Positions 22,401 through 32,100 of a stretch of 64,000 nt of DNA are shown here, piece by piece. Position numbers and translations under genes: made by a program. The stretch covers positions 419,501 through 483,500 of the forward strand of contig OY811987.1 of assembly GCA_963681505.1 (NCBI GenBank), given 5' to 3'. Source of the DNA: Eunapius fragilis (taxonomy: Eukaryota; Porifera; Demospongiae; Spongillida; Spongillidae). Under the pieces are notes generated by a model. The model was not told the origin of the DNA. It did no database searches and saw only the letters and a program-made list of their open reading frames with translations. The first letter of the stretch is position 1. Every line of letters starts with the position of its first letter.

Positions 22401-25400
22401 CGGCTCCAAGATAAAGGCCTTCGATGCCGACAAGAGAAGTGTTTGTTTGCTCAGCCTTCTATCGAGTACCTGGGATACACTTTGTCCAGCAATGGCATAG
22501 CCAAGGGTTCCAAGGTAGATGCAATTCAGCTGATGCCAGCGCCTACAGATGTGTCCAGTCTCCGTTCCTTTCTAGGTTCAGTGCAGTTCTATGCGAAATT
22601 TTTGCCAAACTTGGCAACAGTTACAGAACCACTCTACCATCTCACAAAGAAGGATGTTAAATGGAATTGGGGCCCTTCTGAGCAGGCTGCATTCACCAAG
22701 CTGAAGGAAATGCTGACAGCAGACACAGTATTGGCACACTTCGACCCATCTCTACCAGTTGGTATCTCATGCGACGCTTCGGGAACAGGTCTGGGAGCAG
22801 TACTCTTTCACAGATATCCAGATGGCAGTGAACGTCCAGTGGCCAATGTCTCTAAAACACTGTCAGACACCCAAAGACGCTACAGTCAGATCCAGAAGGA
22901 GGCACTGGCTATAGTCTTTGCTCTTCATAAGTTCCATCAATTCCTCTATGGCCGCCAATTTATCTTAGTGACAGATCACAAGCCCCTACTCTCACTTTTT
23001 GGTCCAAACAAGGCAACTCCTGCATTGGCAGCCAACCGACTGGCACGTTGGGCCCTACTCCTGAACCAGTACAACTACAGCATTGAATACCGTAAAACTA
23101 GCCTTCACGGAAATGCAGATGCCCTAAGTTGACTTCCTAGTGGTCCTGACAACGACTTCTATGGGGAGGAAAAGGAGGCAGACGTTGACATGGTCTGTGC
23201 TATTAAGACTATTGACTCTCAACTAAACCCGACAGACCCAGGTGTACTGGCCAAGGAGTCATCACGGGACCCGGTCATCGCAAATGTCATGCGGTTCACA
23301 CGGGAGGGATGGCCCCCTCAAACTGAAACACAGGACCAAGCAGGCATGGAGGACTTCAGGAGGATTTCAAGCTCTTTGTCTACAGTTCATGGGTGTTTGT
23401 TATATGGTTCCAGGGTGGTGATTCCACGGAGTTTGCAGGTTCCAGTTCTGCATATTTTACATCTAGGACACTTTGGAATGCAAAGAATGAAACAGCTAGC
23501 TCGAACAGCTGTTTATTGGCCTAGGATTGATGAGGACATTGCAAATCAGTGTCACCGGTGTAGCACCTGTGCTGAGCATCAAAGCAGACCTCCTAAACAA
23601 CCAAATCACCCATGGATGCTACCCGAGAAACCTTGGAGCCGAATCCACTTGGATCATGCAATCAACTTTTTGGGGTCTAACTGGCTGGTTATCATTGATT
23701 CCTACTCCAAATATCCCTGCATCCATCCAACCACCTCAGTTTCTTCCAAGGCAACTACTGATCTGTTAGAGCAGGATTTCGCCCACTTTGGGTATCCTCA
23801 CACCATCGTCACGGACAACTCTTCTTCATTTCTATCTTCAGAGTTCCAGTCCTGGTGCCAGGGAAGAGGAATCGTCCACCTGACCGGCGCTCCCTACCAT
23901 CCTGCTACCAACGGGGCAGCAGAACGGCTAGTGCAGACCTTTAAGCAGGCCCTGACTAAGTCACCCCTCCCGCCCAGATCAGCTCTGCAAGAGTTTCTGA
24001 TGCTATACAGGCGTACCCCACTCAGTCTGGGTTATTCACCAAGTGAACTCCTCAACGGACGACGAATCAGAGCTAAAATAGATGTTCTGTTGCCATCTCC
24101 AGCCCACATCGCTCAGGGCAAGCAGGCAAAGGAAGCCACCAAGTCGCAGATGACCAAGGATGGTGACCAAGTGGAGAAAGTGGCCACTATTTTCAAGGTT
24201 GGAACTCCCTGCTATGCATTGTACTTCGGTCCCCGACGTGACAAAGACCCAAAATGGGTACCTGCCATTGTTACCAAGGTTTTTGGCTCTCGCAGCGTGC
24301 AGGTGCGAGTGTTTCCTAAAGGTGTTACTTGGAGAAGACATTTGGAGCAGCTGAGGCCCCGGTACACCTCACAGGACACAGAACCAGGTGAACCACCAGT
24401 GTTCACCCAGCAGGAAGCGGATCAACCCCTACTAGGGGAAACCCCAGACGTCAGTGTGCAGGTTGCCCAACAGACAGAACCAGTGACAGCCCCAGCCCTG
24501 CCAAGGCAGAAACATGCGTATCACAACCCACGGAAACCAACTGGAGAAGAGTATGGTCCAGGACATCCTCGGAGGTCTCAGAGACACAAGAAATGAGAAG
24601 TTTGCCTTGCACCCCTGGTTTTAAGGCTAACTGGGGAGGTGTTGTGTGAGCTCAAAGTTGAACAACTTGTATGTGCTAATGTAATCCCGTGATTCGCACT
24701 TCATAAGGATTCTGTTCTAGAACATTCGAATAGCCCACTATATATGTGTGTTATGTGCACGTGTTCTGCACTGTATCTGTGTGTTCACTTCGATTCATTC
24801 TAATATAAAAATCCTTACGAGTTTCGGGGCTAGAAACACGACACCACCATATTGCGCCGATGATTTAATTGACTACATGCATTGTGCAACTTAGTTATAT
24901 TTGCGCAGGTATATCTATATGAAGCAGTTCACGCAAAAGGCAAAAGTGCGTCTCGTTTATACTGTAAGCATGTATGTAATGCTCTCTGAGTCACTATATA
25001 AATTACGTCACGCTATTTTTGACCATTATGGATCCCCCCCCTAGTCACACATTATCCCATACTGATGTATACTTAAGTATACACCCTTCAGCGTGACGTA
25101 ATTTATGAGCGGCTCACCGAACGATTAACGCCAAACAGTAATTCTATTCAACTTGATAGGAGTTACCAGACGCATAAATGAGGAGGTATCATAGTGACGG
25201 ATGGTGTTAGTGCTATTTATCACGCTTTTGCTGCCAATGTGAATGTCAGTGTGGTATTTGTGTATTGTGTTCATACAAGTTTTATGCATGTTTGAAGATA
25301 GTAAAACCTCTTCTTGTCATGATTACTATAAAGCAATTATTTTTCAGGTGACACTAAACATGAAATTTTGAAAATTGAAAAGGGTCGATCAAAATCAATA

Positions 25401-28400
25401 AAAAGTATACCTCATTTCACTGTCTTTAGTGTAACACCAAGAACATACAGCGTAACTGACAGCAATTTCTTGACATTCAGCTTGATTCAAACTGCCTCAG
25501 GGAAAGAGATTTGCTGTTTTCGTGCTTCAGATGCCTTCGGCATGCGCACCTTTATGGCTGCCCTTGGAGCCTCAGGAAGAGGGCTATTCTCTCCAAAGAT
25601 TGAAGGACAAACTGCTCCCATTTGTGTGGAGCAAATGCATGGCTTATGGGATGCAATTCACCATGTAGAAGGTGGAGCTGTACCAAGCCCAAGTGACCAA
25701 GTACGTGAGCTTCCTGCTGGCCACAGTACCATCACTGCCTTGTCTCAGTATGAAAATATTGTGCAGCAGGTTCCATTGAGGTTTTACTTCCCTGAGAGCG
25801 CTGGAAGCATCCAAACAAGGGGCCGGGTCGTGCCTCGATACAATCCCTTGGCAGTTCCAACACACTCTTTGCGACGCCCATGGCACGATACCTTTTGGCC
25901 ACCATTGGGTCCTGCACAATTACCTCCATTCAGCATTGGGTATGGGGCTGAGATTGGCCTTCAAGATGGCATCCAGGCTCTCTGGGATCCCACAAACAAG
26001 TGCCTGTTCTTTTTGGATCACACACATAAGGCAGTCATATATCGAGACCCACGCCCACCTCCTACAGCTAAGCCAGTTGTTGCTAAGAAACAATTGCTCC
26101 ATGGAGACCGCAAGAGGGTTAAGGACACACCAGAGCATGCATGCAGACTGCCTGAGGTCATCCAGCTCACAGCTAAGAGAGCACACACCAAGCTTCATGG
26201 GTTTGTTTTGCAAGCAAATGGAAAGAACGGTGAACATGGTGCCCCTGGAATAACCGGTAGTGAAGGTTGCTGTGGGGTTTCAGGGTACCCTGGGTTCACT
26301 GGAGGTAGAGGAGGGAATGGTACAGATGGTGATAAAGGTTCAGTGGGACAGAGAGGTAAAGATGCAACTGGGGCTAGTGACGTTATTGTGGCCTTAAGTG
26401 GGAATTGCAGTCAGCTAAATGTTAGCGGGACATGTCGCTTTTCAGCAGAGCTTGGTGGAGAGAGGTGTGAGGCAGTGCTGTTTGTTAACTGTAGAGGAGG
26501 AGACGGAGGCAAGGGAGGGAAGGGAGGAAATGGTGGAGCAGGGGGAAGAGGAGGGCATGGAGGAGATGGAGATAGAGGATCACCTGGTTACAGTAGTGCT
26601 TCTGGCCCTGGTGGAGATGGAGGACCAGGAGGAAATGGAGGTCATGGTGGTAATGGAGGGGATGGAGGTCCTGGTGGAGATGGAGGGGGTGGAGGGAACG
26701 CTGGTCATGGAGGTGTATGTGTGATAAAGACTTCTGACCCAACCCTCCTGGTACTGGTGGAGGCTGATTGTTTGGATGGCACTCCTGGTACGGGTGGAGC
26801 TGGGGGAAAAGGAGGAGAAGGAGGGGCTGGTGGAGTAGGTGGGGCAGGAGGGGCAGGGGGACCAGGAGGCAGTGGTGGGTCTTCTAGGGATGCTGATGGA
26901 CGTGTTACATATTATGGTTCTGGACGTTCGGGGTCTCCTGGCATATCTGGTATTAATGGAATCAGAGGAGCTAATGGAGTAAGTGGGGTTAAAGGAGGAG
27001 ATGGGAAACCTGCTCCAAATGGAGCCATCCTTTGGGTCATCACTTCACCAACAGGGGAAGTACTGTGTGATTCAGCAACTCGCTATGATGCTCAGGTGGT
27101 AAAATTTGAAACTGTATCATCCATTGATGATGGCATTTTTGAGCCAAATGAACGTATTGCTGTTAGTAAGGTGACACTTATCAATAGTGGGGGACTTCCC
27201 CTTCCAGCTGGTGCTATTGCATCTATCCCCTCCACCAAAACAATTAATTTTGAGCCAATATCATTTCGTCTCCCCAGACTGCAACCAGGCGAAAGGTTTG
27301 AGATCCCCGTAACATTCTATGGAAGGATATTTGACCAACCTCCACCAAATGCCCCAGGACCCTTTGTCTCATCGGCAGAATTTCATCCTCGCATTGATCT
27401 GATTGGACGACCATTTGAAAAGTCATTCTTGAGGAAAGGAATGGTAGTCCAATATCCAATCAAACTTGCACACCTTAGAAACCCTGAGCACCTTGGAAGA
27501 GGAGAGATTGGCATTATTAGTGTTGGTCTTCACAACATCTCCTCCATAGCTTATGGAGACTTCCGTGGAAGTGGTGGACTGGTCACCCTAAGGATCCATC
27601 TTGATGCTCGGCTCATTCCTATTGGAGTTGCCAATGACGCTCCCTGCACTGTGAGACATGATCCAAATGCCCAGGACAGTATGCACATCACTGTTCATAA
27701 CATACGTCCATCTGAAACCATGGAAATCAACATTGCAGTGCAAATGGAGAGCCGTGCAGAGCTCTTTGACCGCTGCTACTGGCAGGCCGATCTCATTCTC
27801 AGGGACAAGCTGATAGAGTATAATATTGAGAAATTTCGGGTTTCTCCCTATTACATTCCAGCCACACCCACTGCTGATGTTCTCTTTGTTACAAATGAGC
27901 ACATTTCCAGAAAAGAATTTGTATTTTGGCAGTCCATTTTGGAGACTATTGGTGCAAGTGTGGACTTCTGGGACATACCACGCTACCATGGCCTTTCTGT
28001 GGATGATAGAACCGGCAGTCCACATCCTGTGACATGGAAAGGTCGTTACCATGGCAAAATGATCCTCTACCCCCACTGTGATCTGAAACTTCTCTCTCCT
28101 ATGGACATTGTCGATCATTTCCACAACAGGCAGGGGCAGCCATACAGTGCACCTCTTCAAGATCTCCAATCCAGCATGGTGTTGTTCCTTCCTCCATCAC
28201 CTCCTAAGAAACTTAGCAAAACTAAATTCATTGACAGAGGAGACAGAAGCATTCAGTTTCACCTTGCCTTAGCATCAGTCCCAATACAAATCCAGCCTAA
28301 CGAGTATTCAGGCCGACACCTGGTTTCCCCTGGGTCATTTCGCACCAGTGCCTCACCACACCACAAGTGGGAGAAGGACAGGTTGAAGCAAATTGAGAAG

Positions 28401-29159
28401 GATGTTCCAGGCCAGTCAGCAGTAGTTTTGGGTAGGCTCAATCAACTACAGAAGACAGGTTTCATCTCCTGGAAGTACGGGAAGGTTGACATCCGTCGAT
28501 GTCCTCTTCTGCGCTCGTGCAAGTTGACAGTCGTGGATGGAGCTGGCTGCAGCATGACAGACATGGGGAGGGATGACTCGCAGCTCACTCCATACACCAC
28601 AGAGATTCCTCTTGGGAGTCACTATGGACAGACCTTGCTGGTAACGTTGTATGGGCTACCACTGATGGCTAAACTGAGGCTCCTGAAGACTCCTACACAA
28701 GAATCACCAGATACTAGAGGCCAACTGAAGTTCTATCTTCCCAATTCATTGTGCTTGTCACTACCTACATTGGCTGCCATTTGCATGGCCCACGAGATAG
28801 CCGATGAAGTGCTTGGGTCCCAGGGGACTTGCTCGCGCATGGCTGCAGTGGCTGACGATGTGCGAACTAGCACGAATGCATATGCTCAAAATGGACCAAT
28901 AGTGCTTCAGTTGGTGGATCTACTTTTGAAGGAGCTGAAGCACCGAAAGAAGAGGACGAGCAACAGTCGTGTGTCTCGATCAACGGCAGGCATCAAACGC
29001 CTGTGCTCACGTGTGAGGCAAACATTGAGAAATGCCAGGGTTTTGTCAAGAGACCTTACCCCCTTGCCAAGCCTAAGGGTTCTGTTAAGCAGTGACCGCT
29101 GTCATTCACCTCATCAATACATCGTTGAAGATGAGCAGTGGAATTTGCTTGGAGTATAA
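15451..29159 (+). CDS. PH, WW-like and glycine-repeat multidomain protein (two coding exons)
   Basis: Exon 1 (15451-15598, 148 nt, phase 1, GTCAGT donor) joins exon 2 (25348-29159, TTTTCAG acceptor); the sum, 3960 nt, gives 1319 residues. The splice rebuilds one PH domain: exon 1 has the first strands (LCRRTTVLKRWKNEW) and exon 2 the rest, ending in a C-terminal helix (MRTFMAALGAS). Around residue 270 is a WW-like module (FFLDHTHKAVIYRDPRP) keeping the His and DPR but lacking both classical tryptophans. Next is a tract of about 300 residues of GGxGG-type repeats broken by Cys-containing islands, then a large beta-rich and alpha/beta C-terminal half. There is no signal peptide, so it is probably cytosolic and membrane-tethered by the PH domain, not a secreted collagen. 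The 9.7-kb intron is full of transposons. The C-terminal half recurs at 1-2112. Family resemblance to DUF7932 proteins is from memory and unverified. Confidence 0.8.
16173..16734. mobile_element. CAGTAGCGG inverted-repeat element with TA target duplication
   Basis: The ends are inverted repeats of about 110 bp starting CAGTAGCGGCTTGCTAGAG, flanked by TA on both sides. The interior holds a (GT)n microsatellite (about 16379-16460) and no transposase. An empty version of the same locus exists in inverted orientation at about 17290-17400, which confirms the boundaries. A related element is at 41917-42318. Confidence 0.9.
17030..17235 (-). pseudogene. RecQ-like helicase N-terminal fragment 1
   Basis: Minus-strand frames read a block resembling helicase motif 0 (GYSQLRKPQESAVKHLI) and, after a one-base frameshift near 17123, motif I with an intact Walker A (GRDVFVTLPTGSGKS) continuing LCYYLPP. 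The next segment degenerates and contains a stop. RecQ helicases have the same order with Q-motif then Walker A. Only about 65 codons are present, so it is a relic. An adjacent 118-codon frame (17145-17501) overlaps in another phase and is not called. Confidence 0.65.
17591..17709. mobile_element. MITE family 1, copy b
   Basis: Carries the ATAAATTACGTCACGCT end and its inverse ATAGCGTGACGTAATTTATG, with a poly-G interior. It sits inside a wider imperfect palindrome (ACCATAGATAATAGAG to the left; its complement to the right). Non-coding. Confidence 0.8.
18449..19352. mobile_element. Mutator-like element carrying a RecQ helicase fragment
   Basis: A 904-bp element with perfect 76-bp terminal inverted repeats (18449-18524 and 19277-19352, beginning TAGTCTCGTACCCAGACCAC). 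It is flanked by a perfect 9-bp direct repeat GTATATTGC (18440-18448 and 19353-19361). Long terminal repeats plus a 9-bp target duplication are the signature of Mutator-like elements. There is no transposase; the cargo is an N-terminal RecQ fragment on the minus strand and a 21-bp triplet repeat (about 18833-18893). It resembles plant Pack-MULEs in layout. Perfect repeats imply recent mobility. Confidence 0.88.
18901..19152 (-). pseudogene. RecQ-like helicase N-terminal fragment 2 (element cargo)
   Basis: An 83-codon frame starts with ATG (MAVSNLELDNAI) and continues through motif 0 (GYATIRPDQNIAIKSL), motif I (GRDVFISLPTGSRKS) and motif Ia (IVAVVSPLIALM), then stops immediately. The Walker A has Arg where Gly precedes Lys, so nucleotide binding would fail even if it were translated. 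It lies wholly within the 76-bp inverted repeats. It may be captured cargo or a decoy-like short product; no helicase activity is expected. Confidence 0.75.
19361..19580 (-). pseudogene. RecQ-like helicase fragment 3
   Basis: Immediately outside the Mutator-like element. Readable blocks are EGRDVFAVLPT, a ruined Walker A (SFGKRLC), and IVVVVSPLVAIMT. The fragment ends within a few bases of the target duplication, so the element inserted at its edge. It is more divergent from fragments 1 and 2 than a simple local duplication would predict. Confidence 0.6.
19680..20040. other. Intron stretch before the Gypsy element
   Basis: No gene, repeat family or regulatory site recognised apart from the CCACC target copy at 20036-20040. 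Confidence 0.4.
20041..20243 (+). repeat. Gypsy 5' LTR
   Basis: A 203-bp direct repeat of 24640-24843. A TATATATG stretch and an AATATAAAA stretch inside could supply promoter and polyadenylation functions. The left neighbour CCACC is the target-site copy. Confidence 0.96.
20343..23132 (+). CDS. Gypsy gag-protease-reverse transcriptase-RNase H polyprotein
   Basis: A 929-codon frame. Residues 1-240 are a gag-like capsid region with a glutamine-rich start. Around 265-310 are two CCHC zinc knuckles (CPRCGKTDHGARDC and CNYCQKIGHLQSVC). An aspartic protease motif (VDTGAGDNF) is near residue 350. The reverse transcriptase spans about 490-680 with the catalytic YIDD box (VYIDDILVSG). The RNase H region (DASGTGLGAV and TDHKPLLSLF) follows. 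The frame ends at an in-frame TGA at 23130-23132 directly after NADALS; the same frame stays open on the other side through the integrase. A point mutation has therefore split a single polyprotein frame. Gag and pol share one frame with no frameshift site. Confidence 0.93.
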   Translation: MADMKEFLQLFQQQMEEQRKQTEAFVTAITKGLDRSTPKASFPTFSPFDSTSELWTDYWARFQTFVAANAIPDDRVAQIFLTNQTKVTYKLLSNMASQQSPAKDINELSIDDIAESMRTQFDPTRYIVRERFKFWSDMKRQPGESILELAARIRQDAVTCDFVSIKDPLDEAMRTRFMCSVNNEAVLKALFKVKDAELTFAKAIAVAVETEDAAKVAKETVYGSSSKQVVAVNKVQDKSPRTSASGGESSRSKAALHSRHKTDFPKGTCPRCGKTDHGARDCPFKESICNYCQKIGHLQSVCLQKRKDSHTVKVITKRKLWSVKRINSVPQLQQDIQISGQQFSFEVDTGAGDNFCSIDVWTKLGKPALTPTTSRYEVANGQPLLTLGTFEVAVSLLEKGSTTRTENIYFTVSKVSRLNLLGRDAIVRLCINLQALLGIPSVLPSTEGSNGAKAVLPILKDLKPDVALQEACKRVCQDFPDLFKQELGCLKDFQLEIQFKPDSKPIFCKPRVVPFAVQEDLTQAYDTGVAKGVWKPTQFNSYGTPVVPIRKKAAAEGSSPPIRVCGDYSVTVNPQLEPHRYPMPLPDDLVRKLSGGYGFSKVDLVDAFNQIMLGPESQKRLALSTHRGVLLQLRLPFGISLAPAHFQEIMDQLTSDLKGVAVYIDDILVSGVSAVEHLENLRALLQRLQDKGLRCRQEKCLFAQPSIEYLGYTLSSNGIAKGSKVDAIQLMPAPTDVSSLRSFLGSVQFYAKFLPNLATVTEPLYHLTKKDVKWNWGPSEQAAFTKLKEMLTADTVLAHFDPSLPVGISCDASGTGLGAVLFHRYPDGSERPVANVSKTLSDTQRRYSQIQKEALAIVFALHKFHQFLYGRQFILVTDHKPLLSLFGPNKATPALAANRLARWALLLNQYNYSIEYRKTSLHGNADALS
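23190..24596 (+). CDS. Gypsy integrase segment downstream of the in-frame stop
   Basis: A 468-codon frame in the same phase as the upstream polyprotein. It shows the HHCC zinc-binding region (HFGMQRM then CHRCSTCAEH), the catalytic core with D,D(35)E-type residues (DSYSKYP, IVTDNSSSF, GAAERLVQ) and a C-terminal basic tail. The first ATG-type start lies 57 bp after the stop, so separate translation is doubtful; the segment was probably expressed only as part of the longer polyprotein. Present-day expression would require stop readthrough. Confidence 0.9.
   Translation: MVCAIKTIDSQLNPTDPGVLAKESSRDPVIANVMRFTREGWPPQTETQDQAGMEDFRRISSSLSTVHGCLLYGSRVVIPRSLQVPVLHILHLGHFGMQRMKQLARTAVYWPRIDEDIANQCHRCSTCAEHQSRPPKQPNHPWMLPEKPWSRIHLDHAINFLGSNWLVIIDSYSKYPCIHPTTSVSSKATTDLLEQDFAHFGYPHTIVTDNSSSFLSSEFQSWCQGRGIVHLTGAPYHPATNGAAERLVQTFKQALTKSPLPPRSALQEFLMLYRRTPLSLGYSPSELLNGRRIRAKIDVLLPSPAHIAQGKQAKEATKSQMTKDGDQVEKVATIFKVGTPCYALYFGPRRDKDPKWVPAIVTKVFGSRSVQVRVFPKGVTWRRHLEQLRPRYTSQDTEPGEPPVFTQQEADQPLLGETPDVSVQVAQQTEPVTAPALPRQKHAYHNPRKPTGEEYGPGHPRRSQRHKK
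24640..24843 (+). repeat. Gypsy 3' LTR
   Basis: 204 bp. It differs from the 5' LTR by one inserted A near base 26 and one C/T change near base 170. It is preceded by a purine-rich tract and followed by the CCACC target copy. Confidence 0.96.
24996..25110. mobile_element. MITE family 1, copy c
   Basis: Ends ATAAATTACGTCACGCTATT and its inverse near 25090-25110; the interior matches copy a (GACCATTATGGA, CACACATTAT) but the poly-C run is short. It lies 240 bp upstream of exon 2 of the PH/WW-like gene. Confidence 0.8.
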
Positions 29160-32100
29160 GATGTGTGTCAGAAGCTAAAATTTGAGAGTATGTTAGATTG
29201 AGAACAATAGGAACAGATACTAAAACTTTGAGTTACTTTTAATTGTTTGTGTGTTATAATTGACTGATTGATTGATAGATTGCTATTTGTGGAAACAACA
29301 GTAAGTTATGAAGGGACTGTGGCCCACCCACCATGATTGGAAACATATTATTGACTAGGTGCAGCTAGTCATTGCATCCCATTGGCTAGTAGGTGCAGCT
29401 AGAATATATATATACGTGAAGTATCACTTCCCCCAGATAATAATACAACATAGAAAACAAAAACACTATTTTGTGAGTCAACACTTGATATAAATGAGCC
29501 ATCTCAGCAAATGAATAAAGATATTTTTGTGGGTTGGGGGGTGTGTATGGTCATAAAAAAAACGTGACATTTATAATGCACGCTAACTGATGGAGGTTGA
29601 CTGACCTGATAATGATCATATTTACATACCTTATTGCATGCATGTTAGGTGTTGGAAAGGGGGAGGGGGGGAAGGGGGCTTTTAAAAGTATGGGGGCTGA
29701 GCCCACTTCGGTAATTCAGGGTGAATAAAATTAAACAAGTTGTACTAGCGGCCCGTATCAATTCATTATAAAGTTCTTCAGGAAGAAGTAAGGCAAGTAC
29801 GGTGAGCCCAATATGGGAAAATTTGACTATCTTACCATCAAGGTGTTAATGAAGCATCTGTGCAGAATAAAACGTAGTATGGATGAGACATAGCAGTGAT
29901 GCATCCTCTTTCTCTAATTAGTACCTCCTCATCTACACATACATCAGTACAGGTTTAGGGTGCGATTGAAAAGATGGTTCCTCCCATACATCTCTATGGG
30001 AAAATTTGACTATCTTACCATCAAGATGTTAATGAAGCATCTGCACAGAATAATGTATAGTATGGATGAGAGATAGCAGTGATGTATTGTCTTTATCCAT
30101 TTAGTGTCTTCTCATCCTCACAAACATCAGTCCGGGTTTAGGGTGCGATTGAAAAGATGGTTCCCTCCCATACATCTCTTAAAGTAGAATATTTAATTCC
30201 CCTACGCCTATGCTAATGTATGTGCGTTGCTATAGTGTCACTGTGCTACTAGTAAGCCTGTCGAAAATAAAATATTAACCCTACACTGGTTGCACTGGAC
30301 TAGGCCACTGTGTAACCACTGGCATAGGGTATGCACAGCATAGTCACTTTTCTGTTGGATGAATCTCCTGGTTGGTTATGGTGTTTCAGTGGCCTGACGA
30401 CCAAGATAGTGCGAAGTGTTCTACATGTTAATATTACATAAGACCGGTTCCTCCTTTTATGGTGTGCAAAACTTTCATAGTTAGCGCGGTCAAAAATGAC
30501 GGGGTTGTAAGCTTCTATATGTCTATGAATTAATCGTTCTCAATATTTATTTAATGCCCTGAGTGACTGAATAGTACTTCGGCTTGTCCTTACACTGCTA
30601 ATTAATATCAAGGTGGGCGCTCGCTGCACTTTGGTGTGTAGGTCGCAAGAAGAGTTGGCCATTTAAAAAAAAGATAGATGTAACATACCTTGTGAACATA
30701 CCGATAAGTAGTGCAAGCTGTTTAATTGTTAATATTTAATGACGCGTTTGTTCTAATTAACCTCTGTCACATTTCATGACATGATCACTATGAAATCACG
30801 TAACAGTTACGGGTCAACAATGACTTCAGCTGTGCTTGTTCTGTTGACAAGCTAAAATACATGTAGTAGGTCTAAAATACTTGTAAATATCTACATGCAA
30901 TGTCATCAATAAATCATATTTCAGAACTATAGTGTTTTGTATGTTACAGTATCATTTACCACAGTGTTAGTGCAAGAGTAGTTATGGAGTCATACAATGG
31001 GAGTTGGCTCCAGCCAGTTATTATTCACCCTTTGTGTACACACATCTTGATGGTATCTCCCTCTTGCTTCCACACCAGGGTCCACATATCACAGTGCCTC
31101 TCACACACCTCCTGTCTATGATGATATCATAACATCTTCACGGGACACAGGTTGGTAGAGCAGGTGGTAACAGTCCTCCGTGAGCCCAGCCACACCCCCT
31201 GCTGCCTCCGCAAGAGCCACACCCATTCCACTGCAGACCGCCCACGCATAATTGTCCTCTCTTGGTACACGCTGGCATGCATTCCTCAGGGCCTTGTGCG
31301 CCATGGCAACAGCCATGACACGCCCCCCTTCGTCCAGTGCACTCCACAAGGCATCAGCGATGAGTTGCGGCACACGTAGCAGGAAGGCACACCCTCCTCC
31401 CCCTCCACAGACCGCGGCTGCTGTACTGGGCTTCACCACACATGGGGAGGGGTACTGCCTTATAAGGTGACGCTGTCTCAACCCCTCCACCAGAGAGGGG
31501 CAACTCCCCCTAGGAGACGCCTGTCCAACTATCTCTTGGACTGCATCCACCACAACCTCTGGTATGGGGGATTCCCCAAAGAGAAGTAAGCTGGACAGGA
31601 CCAGCTGCTCTTCTGGACTGAGGTAGGCGGGGCTTGAGTTGAACCCTCCCAGCAGAGAATGGGACACCTGAGCCAGCCAGTCCCCAGAATCGCCACAAAG
31701 AACATCCTCACTGGGTAACGCTATTTCGTCCATTGGCTCTGTGTCTCTCTTGTTCCTGGTGCCGCGCTGTAACAGCAACGATGAGAAGGCGTCGACCAGC
31801 TCAGGTGAGCCGTGGGACACGCCCACCACCCGTGCCAATAGCTCCTGGTCACTGTTGAGGGGAACGAGATGAACCTTCGATTGCAACGCATACACGAGCC
31901 TCTGTGTTGCCTGGAGGGGGCTCAATGGCTCCACCCTGTGGACACAGGACCCCCTGTGGAGCCTGGTGCGTGCCTCTTCCTGCATGGCTTCTGGACTGGT
32001 GGTGATCACAATGATGTGGGTGTGGCAGCTTGCCAGGACAGACAGCATGGCTTCAGGCATCACATCAGTGCAGAGGTTGTCAAGGACGATCAGCAAGGGA

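Larger units (their letters stand above)
20041..24843 (+). mobile_element. Ty3/Gypsy LTR retrotransposon, nearly complete
   Basis: A 4.8-kb element in the intron of the PH/WW-like gene, same strand. LTRs of 203 and 204 bp begin TGTTGTGTGAG and end AACACGACA, with TG...CA termini, and differ by one base and one indel, so insertion was recent. The target duplication is CCACC (20036-20040 and 24844-24848). A primer-binding-like stretch follows the 5' LTR (about 20252-20275), and a purine tract (GGGGAGG) precedes the 3' LTR. The gene order protease, reverse transcriptase, RNase H, integrase is that of Gypsy. There is no envelope gene. Confidence 0.96.

Noticed and set aside
23130-23132. TGA as selenocysteine or programmed readthrough in the Gypsy polyprotein
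   Set aside because: No SECIS-like or readthrough element seen; a point mutation in one genomic copy is simpler.
26200-27050. Secreted fibrillar collagen
   Set aside because: Repeats are mostly GGxGG and not uninterrupted Gly-X-Y, there is no signal peptide, and the same protein begins with a PH domain.
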